NCBI RefSeq assembly: GCF_900100885.1
Contig: NZ_LT629692.1
Location: 62,001-126,000, forward strand
Reading direction: 5' to 3'
Length of the DNA stretch: 64,000 bases
Source of the DNA: Microbacterium pygmaeum
GTDB lineage: Bacteria; Actinomycetota; Actinomycetes; Actinomycetales; Microbacteriaceae
Below, in pieces: positions 10,106 through 20,939 of the stretch. The notes under the pieces were generated by a model that had not been told where the DNA came from, did not search any database, and saw only the letters and a list, made by a program, of their open reading frames with translations. Position 1 is the stretch's first letter, and each line of letters opens with the position of its first letter. The position numbers were made by a program, and so were the translations under genes.

Positions 10106-10762
10106 TCAGAGTGGCGGCGGCTCATTCGGGTCGAACGGCGCGTCCAGCGAACGCGTCAGCTCTTCGAGCATCGCCTCGATCTGCGGCTCGACGTACTGCG
10201 TGATCGCGGCCTGGATGCGCAGCCGGTGGTGCAGGAGGATCGTGCACACTTCGCGCCCCACCATGTTCGCGTAGTCGTCGGCAAGGCCGACCTCCTGGCG
10301 TAGCGCCGCCTTCGCCTCGTCGCTGAGCGGGGGCAGATCGGGCACGCCGGCATCGGCCTCCTCGGCCATCCCGGAGATCGTGAACAGGAACGGCGCCCCC
10401 GGCAGCGGCTCCGGATCCAGGGGGAGCCCCTCGAACTCCGGCTCCAGGCCCTCGGCCGGACGATAGCTGCGCGCCCGGTTGCGGGCCGCCTGCTGATCCA
10501 GCTCGGCCTGCAGCATCGGCAGGTTCACCGCGGTGTACTCGGCGACCGAATGGTCCACGATCGACTTGATGCGGGTGGAGAGCCCGTGCTGCACTCCGTG
10601 CGGCACATCGGCGCCCAGGCCGGCCGCGGAGAGCACCGGCGAACCGAAGCAGCGCCGACACGGTGCCACCCGCCCGCGGTGCGTGGCCGGCTCCCATCTG
10701 GGCAGCCAGCGCAGCCAGGCGTCCACCGCCTGGCTGACCTGCGTCTCGAGCGAGCGCTCCAC
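10106..10762 (-). CDS. Uncharacterised actinobacterial protein with N-terminal CxxC
   Basis: I do not recognise this family. It is a soluble-looking protein of 218 residues with a short basic N-terminus, a CRRC pair at about residues 35-38, a proline- and acid-rich middle and a helical C-terminus ending in PNEPPPL. There is no signal peptide or membrane segment. The start is GTG at 10762. No ribosome site precedes it, but a TAGCGT hexamer lies exactly 7 nt upstream (10770-10775), the layout of a leaderless transcript. It has the same strand as the kinase operon but is separated from it by about 100 nt, so co-transcription is uncertain. Confidence 0.75.
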   Translation of the reverse strand: MERSLETQVSQAVDAWLRWLPRWEPATHRGRVAPCRRCFGSPVLSAAGLGADVPHGVQHGLSTRIKSIVDHSVAEYTAVNLPMLQAELDQQAARNRARSYRPAEGLEPEFEGLPLDPEPLPGAPFLFTISGMAEEADAGVPDLPPLSDEAKAALRQEVGLADDYANMVGREVCTILLHHRLRIQAAITQYVEPQIEAMLEELTRSLDAPFDPNEPPPL

Positions 10763-10769
10763 GGGTTAC

Positions 10770-10775
10770 ACGCTA
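10770..10775 (-). promoter_or_regulatory. -10 hexamer TAGCGT, leaderless-type
   Basis: TAGCGT on the minus strand is followed by 7 nt and then the GTG start at 10762. The same hexamer and spacing recur before the genes starting at 37123 and 39792. Confidence 0.55.
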
Positions 10776-10847
10776 GCCCGACACGCCCGAGAAGCGGCGT
10801 TCTTCCGCGGTTCAGCGCGCCGACGGGGTGTGTGCCCGCCGCACCCC

Positions 10848-11333
10848 TCACTCGTCGAACTCGTCTTCCCACGGCCACCTCGGGCGCTGCGATCGCGTCC
10901 GGACGAGGGCGACACCGCCCCAGCCGGCGATCGCGCCCGAGACGCCCACCACTGCGCCGAACCATGATGTCGCGATCCGGCCGGCGGCCGCCGTCGCGAC
11001 ACCCACATCGGCGCCGGTGAAGACCGCCCCGAGCCAGAGGCCGACGATGTAGCCGGCCGCAGCGGCCAGCGCCGTCCACAGCGCGGTCCAGAAGGAGGGA
11101 TGCGGCGACCGGATGCCGGCCCACAGCGCTCCCGCGAAGGCGCCCATTGCGACGATCACGGCGATCACCCCGGGGATCTGGCCGAGCCCCGGGGCTGCGA
11201 CCACGTCCGCGTTCAGGACGAGGCTCAGCATCCCGAGTCCGAAGATCAGGAGCGCGACGAACGCGACCGTCGCGAAGACCAGGGCAAGGGCGGGCCGGAC
11301 CGAGCCGCCCGCCGCACCCCGCTCGTCGGTCAT
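10848..11333 (-). CDS. Small four-helix membrane protein, unknown function
   Basis: The product has 161 residues and four hydrophobic segments near 15-37, 53-74, 82-103 and 121-145, and ends in an acidic tail (PWEDEFDE). A longer open frame extends upstream, but the ATG at 11333 forms an ATGA overlap with the stop of the preceding membrane protein gene, which decides the start. I do not recognise the family. Translational coupling to the 331-residue neighbour suggests that both act in one membrane complex; this is inference. Confidence 0.75.
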   Translation of the reverse strand: MTDERGAAGGSVRPALALVFATVAFVALLIFGLGMLSLVLNADVVAAPGLGQIPGVIAVIVAMGAFAGALWAGIRSPHPSFWTALWTALAAAAGYIVGLWLGAVFTGADVGVATAAAGRIATSWFGAVVGVSGAIAGWGGVALVRTRSQRPRWPWEDEFDE

Positions 11334-12328
11334 CACACGCGCGTGAGCTGCGGACCCGCCTCGAGCGTGCGCTCGTACTCGCGCTGGGCTTCGATGTTCA
11401 GTTCGGTGACCCGCGCGCCCCGCTTCGCGACCCACGCACCGAACCAGATGGTCAGCTCGCGACCGATCACGAAGGCTGCGATCGCCAGCGGTGCCAGCAG
11501 CTCGCGCTCGACCAGCGCGGATCCCTCGCTCGCCGTGAGCATCCAGAACGGCGCCTGGAACAGTGCACCCAGGATGTGACCGGCGTAGCTGGCGACACCG
11601 ACGAGAAGACCGAAGATGACCCATGCGGCCCAACGACCGCGGTTGATGATCGCGCCGAGCAGCCAGAAGGCGATGAAGAACACCACGACCGGGACCCACA
11701 GCGACCAGGTCGTGAGGGCGGACAGGGCGGCGGTGCCCAGATCATCGGCCGCCACAGCGCCGCTGAGCAACCCGAAGCCCAGCCATGCAGCGAGGTAGAG
11801 GACCGCGAAGGAGATCGCGGCGAGGAGTCCGATGGCACCGGCGGCACCGCGGTTGCCGCGCGGGTTGGGCGCCTCGGGAGCCTGCACGAAGATCGGCTGC
11901 GGTGCGTACGCGCCGGCTGCCGCGGTGCCCGCCGCAGCCGTGCCTGCGACGACGGGGACCGTGGCGTAGTCCGTGCTGTAGTCGGTGTCACGTGCGGGCT
12001 CGCTCGCGGTCACGACCGGCGCGACGACGGTCTCGTGCTCGACGGGGGCGTACGCGGTGGTCGCCGCGGTCGCATCCGTCTCGGGCGTCGTGTCGATGTA
12101 GGAGAGGTCCCCGGAGGATGCGTCGGTGTAGACGGGCTCTTCGGCGGTCGGCGTGACCGGCCCGGCGTACGCGGGCTGGGAGGCAGCAGCATCCGCCTCG
12201 GCAGGGGAGACCGCATCGCGGCGCGCAGCCTCAGCCTCTGCGATGCCCTCGTGGGCGCTGCCGACCACGTCGCCCTCCGCCGTGGGCTCCTCGACCGGCT
12301 CGCCGTAGGACGACTTCGAGTCACTCAT
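11333..12328 (-). CDS. Membrane protein with long acidic disordered N-terminus
   Basis: This protein of 331 residues has an N-terminal half (about 1-150) that is low-complexity, rich in Ala, Thr, Glu and Pro and probably disordered and cytoplasmic. The C-terminal half carries four or more hydrophobic segments starting near residue 165, and the protein ends in a charged helix. The start is ATG at 12328, with GGAG 9-12 nt upstream; an in-frame GTG at 12337 lies within the ribosome site itself and is less likely. The function is not recognised. Its stop overlaps the start of the 161-residue membrane protein. Confidence 0.75.
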   Translation of the reverse strand: MSDSKSSYGEPVEEPTAEGDVVGSAHEGIAEAEAARRDAVSPAEADAAASQPAYAGPVTPTAEEPVYTDASSGDLSYIDTTPETDATAATTAYAPVEHETVVAPVVTASEPARDTDYSTDYATVPVVAGTAAAGTAAAGAYAPQPIFVQAPEAPNPRGNRGAAGAIGLLAAISFAVLYLAAWLGFGLLSGAVAADDLGTAALSALTTWSLWVPVVVFFIAFWLLGAIINRGRWAAWVIFGLLVGVASYAGHILGALFQAPFWMLTASEGSALVERELLAPLAIAAFVIGRELTIWFGAWVAKRGARVTELNIEAQREYERTLEAGPQLTRV

Positions 12329-12445
12329 CGGATGCACTCCTCACGCAAGGCCCATCCCTGCACAGCGAGAGTAACGTGCAGGAACCGCCGCTCCCCGGAG
12401 GCGTGCCGCAGTGCGGCGTGGCGTGCCGCAGGGAATCTCCGGCAC

Positions 12446-13063
12446 TCAGCCGAAGACGTGCGTGGCGAGGCGGTCGCCGTAGGCACGCGGATGCCACGAG
12501 TGCTCCACACTCGACAGCCACAGTCCGTCACGAAGGACCTGCTCCTCGGTCACGTCCCCCTCCGTCCGCGTGCAGGTCAGGCCCGCGGCGTCGTCGGAGC
12601 AGGAGAAGCCCTGGCCGCGCAGCGCGGCATCCGCGACGGCCGGCCCTTCCGCCCCCACCCGTGCCAGCGTGGAGCTGATCGTGATACCGCCCTCGGCCCG
12701 CCACGAGCACGTGCGCAGCACCGTCGGTGCCAGCGCGTCGGTCAAGGCGGTGACGGAGGTCGCCGGCGCCGCCGTGTTCTGCGAGAGCAGCACGTCCGGT
12801 GTCCAGGTGAGCTCGGCCCACAGGTCATCCGGGTACATCCGGCGGCAGTCCAGCTCGGGCGAGACCGCCAGGCCCGCCGTCACGCTCTGCCCCGTCTCGG
12901 CGGGCGGCGGCAGATGGGTCGCGGAGTAGAACATCTGACCCACCCAGGTCGCCGTCACCGGGATCATCGGCTGGGAGAGGTAGGCGAGGGCGACCACGAC
13001 GGAGGCGCAGATGATGCCGACCGGCCACGCGATCCATGAATTGCGTCCGCCCGTGCGCGCCAC
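12446..13063 (-). CDS. Secreted or anchored protein, unknown function
   Basis: The product has 205 residues. A signal anchor spans about residues 10-30 (WIAWPVGIICASVVVALAYL). The extracellular part has four cysteines, in LDCRRM, RTCSW, FSCSD and LTCTR, enough for two disulfides. The open frame continues upstream to 13225, but that would run through the rpoC terminator. The GTG at 13063 has a strong GGGAGGTGG ribosome site about 5-7 nt upstream, and a TAGCGT -10 box at 13090-13095 would give a 20-nt leader. I do not recognise the family. Confidence 0.75.
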   Translation of the reverse strand: MARTGGRNSWIAWPVGIICASVVVALAYLSQPMIPVTATWVGQMFYSATHLPPPAETGQSVTAGLAVSPELDCRRMYPDDLWAELTWTPDVLLSQNTAAPATSVTALTDALAPTVLRTCSWRAEGGITISSTLARVGAEGPAVADAALRGQGFSCSDDAAGLTCTRTEGDVTEEQVLRDGLWLSSVEHSWHPRAYGDRLATHVFG

Positions 13064-13089
13064 GACTCCACCTCCCTTCCCCGCGTTCC

Positions 13090-13095
13090 ACGCTA
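13090..13095 (-). promoter_or_regulatory. -10 hexamer TAGCGT upstream of the 205-aa secreted protein
   Basis: This minus-strand TAGCGT lies 27 nt before the GTG at 13063, leaving room for the ribosome site. No clear -35 element is visible. Confidence 0.4.
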
Positions 13096-13147
13096 GGCGG
13101 GCCCGCGGAGGCTCGAGGCCAAGGCACGCCGCGCGCCAGCGAACGCC

Positions 13148-13175
13148 GAAAGGCCCCGGCGAACCGGGGCCTTTC
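13148..13175 (-). terminator. rpoC transcription terminator hairpin
   Basis: A perfect 12-bp stem (GAAAGGCCCCGG paired with CCGGGGCCTTTC) with a CGAA loop lies 22 nt after the rpoC stop. The stem is flanked by A and T runs of three, and no long U tract follows, as is common in actinobacteria. Confidence 0.8.
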
Positions 13176-13196
13176 AGTCCTTCAGATCTCGATACG

Positions 13197-17087
<3,891 letters not shown>

Positions 17088-17133
17088 TAGTTCTCAGTTC
17101 TCCTGTATCGGAATTCTGTATCGGACCGGCGGC

Positions 17134-20100
17134 TTAGATCTCGTCGATCGACGAGGATTCGAAGCGGCTGGAGATGTTGATGCCGAGCTCCTCCGCTGCG
17201 CGGAAGGCGTCATCGTCGGTGTCGCGGAGGTTGACCGGGGTGCCGTCGGCCGAGAGGACCTCGACGTTCAGGCACAGCGACTGCATCTCCTTCATGAGCA
17301 CCTTGAAGGACTCGGGGATGCCCGGCTCCTGGATGTTCTCGCCCTTGACGATCGCCTCGTAGACCTTCACGCGGCCGAGGATGTCGTCGGACTTGATCGT
17401 GAGGAGCTCCTGCAGTGCGTAGGCGGCACCGTAGGCCTCGAGGGCCCACACCTCCATCTCACCGAAGCGCTGTCCACCGAACTGCGCCTTCCCACCCAGC
17501 GGCTGCTGCGTGATCATCGAGTACGGACCCGTGGAGCGTGCGTGGATCTTGTCGTCCACGAGGTGGTGCAGCTTCAGGATGTACATGTAGCCGACCGAGA
17601 CGGGCGCCGGGAACGGGTCGCCGGACCGGCCGTCGAACAGCAGGGCCTTTCCGGTGGAGTCGATCAGCCGCTCGCCGTCGCGGGTGAGCGTGGTCGAATC
17701 CAGCAGACCCGCGATCTCCTCCTCGAAGGCGCCGTCGAACACCGGGGTGGCGACCTTGGTGCCGGGCTCGGCCGAGAAGGCCTCCTCCGGCAGGCTCTTG
17801 GCCCACGTCGGCTTGCCCTCGACCTTCCAGCCCTGCTGGGCGATCCAGCCGAGGTGGAGTTCGAGCACCTGGCCGAAGTTCATTCGACCCGGGATGCCGA
17901 GCGGGTTCAGGATGACCTGGACCGGCGTGCCGTCCGCGAGGAAGGGCATGTCCTCGACGGGCAGGATCTTGGCGATGACACCCTTGTTGCCGTGGCGGCC
18001 GGCGAGCTTGTCGCCTTCGGTGATCTTGCGCTTCTGGGCGATGTAGACCACGACGCGTCGGTTGACGCCGGAGCCGAGCTCGTCGTCCCCGTCTTCGGCG
18101 TTGAACTCCTTGACCGCGATGATCGTGCCCTGCTCACCGTGGGGCACCTTCAGCGACGTGTCGCGGACCTCGCGGCTCTTCTCGTTGAAGATCGCGCGCA
18201 GTAGACGCTCCTCGGCCGACAGCTCGGTCTCGCCCTTGGGCGTGACCTTGCCGACGAGGATGTCGCCGGGACGCACCTCGGCGCCGATGCGGATGATGCC
18301 GCGCTCGTCGAGGTCCTTCAGCAGGTCGGGGCTGACGTTGGGGAGGTCACGGGTGATCTCCTCCTTGCCGAGCTTCGTGTCGCGGGCGTCGACCTCGTAC
18401 TCCTCGATGTGGATCGAGGAGAGCGTGTCGTCCTTCACCAGGTCCTGGCTGAGGATGATCGCGTCTTCGAAGTTGTGACCCTCCCACGTCATGAACGCCA
18501 CGAGGAGGTTCTTGCCGAGCGCGAGCTCGCCGTTCTCCGTGGCCGGTCCATCGGCGATGACCTCGCCCGCCTCGACGCGCTCGCCGGCCGAGACCACAAC
18601 ACGCTGGTTGTAGCTCGTGCCCTGGTTGGAGCGGTCGAACTTGCGGAGGAAGTACTGCTGGGTGCCGCCCTCGTCCAGCTGCACGGTGACGACGTCGGCC
18701 GAGACCTCGGTGACGACACCGGCCTTCTCGGCGGTGACCACGTCACCGGCGTCGATGGCCGCGAAGCCCTCCATGCCGGTTCCGACCACGGGCGACTCCG
18801 AGCGCAGCAGCGGAACTGCCTGACGCTGCATGTTCGCACCCATGAGGGCGCGGTTCGCGTCGTCGTGCTCGAGGAACGGGATCAGCGACGTCGCGACCGA
18901 CACCATCTGGCGCGGCGAGACATCCATGTAGCCGATCTCCTCGGCGTGGAACAGGTCGACCTCGCCGCCCTGGCCGCGACGTGCGAGTACGCGGTCCTGC
19001 GCGAAGCTGCCGTCGGCCTTCAGCTCGACCCCGGCCTGGGCGACGATGTAGTCGCTCTCCTCGGACGCCGTCAGGTAGTCGATCTGCTCGGAGACCTTGC
19101 CGTCGATGACCTTGCGGTACGGGGTCTCGATGAAGCCGAACGAATTGATCCGCGCGAACGATGCGAGCGAGCCGATCAGGCCGATGTTCGGGCCCTCCGG
19201 GGTCTCGATCGGGCACATGCGGCCGTAGTGCGACGGGTGGACGTCACGGACCTCGACGCCGGCGCGCTCACGCGACAGACCGCCGGGGCCGAGCGCGGAC
19301 AGGCGTCGCTTGTGGGTCAGACCCGCGAGCGGGTTGTTCTGGTCCATGAACTGCGACAGCTGCGACGTGCCGAAGAACTCCTTGATCGCGGCGACGACGG
19401 GGCGCACGTTGATCAGGGTCTGCGGCGTGATCGCCTCGATGTCCTGCGTGGTCATGCGCTCGCGGACGACGCGCTCCATGCGCGAGAGACCGGTGCGGAC
19501 CTGGTTCTGGATGAGCTCGCCGACGGCGCGGATACGGCGGTTGCCGAAGTTGTCGATGTCGTCGATGTCGAGACGGATCTCGGCGGGCTTGCCGCTGCGC
19601 TGGCCGTCGAACGCGTAGATGTCCTTGGACAGCTCGCGCACGCCGGGGCCCTGCGGGTTGTGCAGACGCACGAGGTACTTGATCGTCGCGACGATGTCCT
19701 CGACGGTCAGCACCGAATCGCTGAGCGGACCCGCGAGACCGAGCTTCTGGTTGATCTTGTAGCGACCCACCTTGGCCAGGTCGTAGCGCTTCGGGTTGAA
19801 GTAGAAGTTGTCCAGCAGCGCACGGGCGGCCTCGGCGGCGACCTGCTCGCCCGGACGCAGCTTGCGGTAGATGTCGCGGAGCGCGTCTTCCTTCGTGAGG
19901 ATCGTGTCCTTGGACAGCGTCTCCTCGATCGAGTCGAAGCCGGCGAACTCCTCGAGGATCTGCTCGCTGGTCAGGCCCAGGGCCTTCAGGAACACGGTGA
20001 CCGACTGCTTGCGCTTGCGGTCGATGCGCACACCGACCTGGTCGCGCTTGTCGATCTCGAACTCGAGCCAGGCACCGCGGCTGGGGATGACCCGGGCCGA

Positions 20101-20661
20101 GACGATGTCCTTGTCGGAGGTCTTGTCGGGCGTCTTGTCGAAGTAGACACCCGGCGAGCGCACCAGCTGCGAGACGACGACACGCTCGGTGCCGTTGATG
20201 ATGAACGTGCCCTTGCCGGTCTGGAGCGGGAAGTCGCCCATGAAGACCGTCTGGGTCTTGATCTCACCGGTCTGGTGGTTCATGAACTCGGCTTCGACGT
20301 ACAGCGGGGCGGCGTAGGTCTTGCCGCGCTCCTTGCACTCGTCGATCGAGTACTTCTCCGGCTCGAGATACGGGTTCGTGAACGAGAGCTGCATCGTCTC
20401 GCTCAGGTCCTCGATCGGCGAGATCTCCTCGAAGATCTCCTCGAGACCACTGATCTCGGGCACGTCGGTGCGGCCTTCGGCCTGCGCCTCGGCGACGCGC
20501 GCCTTCCACGCATCGTTGCCGACGAGCCAATCGAAGGACTCGGTCTGCAACGCGAGAAGGTCGGGGACCGTCAGCGTGTCGGAGATCTTGGCGAACGAGA
20601 GGCGGGAAGCTCCGCGGCCGTTCTTGTTGGTGGTGGTGGATGCGTTGCGCGCAGCAGCCAA
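17134..20661 (-). CDS. rpoB: DNA-directed RNA polymerase beta subunit
   Basis: This beta subunit has 1,175 residues. The rifampicin-resistance region, about residues 428-460, reads SQLSQFMDQNNPL, then THKRRLSALGPGG. The Asp, His and Ser positions most often mutated in resistance carry the sensitive residues, so a rifampicin-sensitive enzyme is expected. The start is TTG at 20661, preceded by GGAGG about 8 nt upstream; TTG and GTG starts are common for rpoB in actinobacteria. A 6-bp hairpin sits just ahead of the ribosome site, and the leader from the predicted start of transcription is about 175 nt. Confidence 0.99.
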   Translation of the reverse strand: MAAARNASTTTNKNGRGASRLSFAKISDTLTVPDLLALQTESFDWLVGNDAWKARVAEAQAEGRTDVPEISGLEEIFEEISPIEDLSETMQLSFTNPYLEPEKYSIDECKERGKTYAAPLYVEAEFMNHQTGEIKTQTVFMGDFPLQTGKGTFIINGTERVVVSQLVRSPGVYFDKTPDKTSDKDIVSARVIPSRGAWLEFEIDKRDQVGVRIDRKRKQSVTVFLKALGLTSEQILEEFAGFDSIEETLSKDTILTKEDALRDIYRKLRPGEQVAAEAARALLDNFYFNPKRYDLAKVGRYKINQKLGLAGPLSDSVLTVEDIVATIKYLVRLHNPQGPGVRELSKDIYAFDGQRSGKPAEIRLDIDDIDNFGNRRIRAVGELIQNQVRTGLSRMERVVRERMTTQDIEAITPQTLINVRPVVAAIKEFFGTSQLSQFMDQNNPLAGLTHKRRLSALGPGGLSRERAGVEVRDVHPSHYGRMCPIETPEGPNIGLIGSLASFARINSFGFIETPYRKVIDGKVSEQIDYLTASEESDYIVAQAGVELKADGSFAQDRVLARRGQGGEVDLFHAEEIGYMDVSPRQMVSVATSLIPFLEHDDANRALMGANMQRQAVPLLRSESPVVGTGMEGFAAIDAGDVVTAEKAGVVTEVSADVVTVQLDEGGTQQYFLRKFDRSNQGTSYNQRVVVSAGERVEAGEVIADGPATENGELALGKNLLVAFMTWEGHNFEDAIILSQDLVKDDTLSSIHIEEYEVDARDTKLGKEEITRDLPNVSPDLLKDLDERGIIRIGAEVRPGDILVGKVTPKGETELSAEERLLRAIFNEKSREVRDTSLKVPHGEQGTIIAVKEFNAEDGDDELGSGVNRRVVVYIAQKRKITEGDKLAGRHGNKGVIAKILPVEDMPFLADGTPVQVILNPLGIPGRMNFGQVLELHLGWIAQQGWKVEGKPTWAKSLPEEAFSAEPGTKVATPVFDGAFEEEIAGLLDSTTLTRDGERLIDSTGKALLFDGRSGDPFPAPVSVGYMYILKLHHLVDDKIHARSTGPYSMITQQPLGGKAQFGGQRFGEMEVWALEAYGAAYALQELLTIKSDDILGRVKVYEAIVKGENIQEPGIPESFKVLMKEMQSLCLNVEVLSADGTPVNLRDTDDDAFRAAEELGINISSRFESSSIDEI

Positions 20662-20676
20662 GGGGATAACCTCCGT

Positions 20677-20694
20677 GAGCCCGGGGCAGGGCTC
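20677..20694 (-). promoter_or_regulatory. Hairpin in rpoB leader next to ribosome site
   Basis: GAGCCC and GGGCTC form a perfect 6-bp stem with a 6-nt loop, ending about 5 nt before the GGAGG of rpoB. It could modulate translation initiation; no known leader motif was recognised. Confidence 0.4.
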
Positions 20695-20843
20695 GTTTCC
20701 TTGTCGTCAGGGTGGAGTGCTCATTCGTCCCCGAAACCTGGGCGCCACACTCCGCTGGTCAAAGATGACTTCGAGAAGCGGGGGCACGCAGGCACAGCCG
20801 ACCACCATATGAGGGCAGGGGGAATCCAAGAGCGCAAGGAACA

Positions 20844-20872
20844 ACTATACGCCGGATGACGCGCCGTGTCCA
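20844..20872 (-). promoter_or_regulatory. rpoB promoter, TGGACA-17-TATAGT
   Basis: On the minus strand the -35 TGGACA (20867-20872) is followed by a 17-nt spacer and the -10 TATAGT (20844-20849), close to the housekeeping sigma consensus. Transcription would begin near 20837. Confidence 0.75.
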
Positions 20873-20880
20873 GTCGGTCC

Positions 20881-20909
20881 TTGAAAACTTTCCGAACGTG
20901 CGGTATAAA
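20881..20909 (+). promoter_or_regulatory. Promoter of the DUF4062-STAND operon, TTGAAA-17-TATAAA
   Basis: The -35 TTGAAA (20881-20886), a 17-nt spacer and the -10 TATAAA (20904-20909) make the best sigma70-type promoter in the window. Its -35 lies only 8 nt from the -35 of the divergent rpoB promoter. Confidence 0.8.
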
Positions 20910-20939
20910 CCGCGCGGATACTGGACGGCGATCGCCGGA

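Noticed and set aside
17134..20661. Rifampicin-resistance allele
   Set aside because: The resistance-determining region carries the usual sensitive residues (DQNN, THKRR, SALGPGG).
18409..20859. 816-codon open frame opposite rpoB
   Set aside because: Same reason as for rpoC; it also runs across the rpoB promoter and leader.
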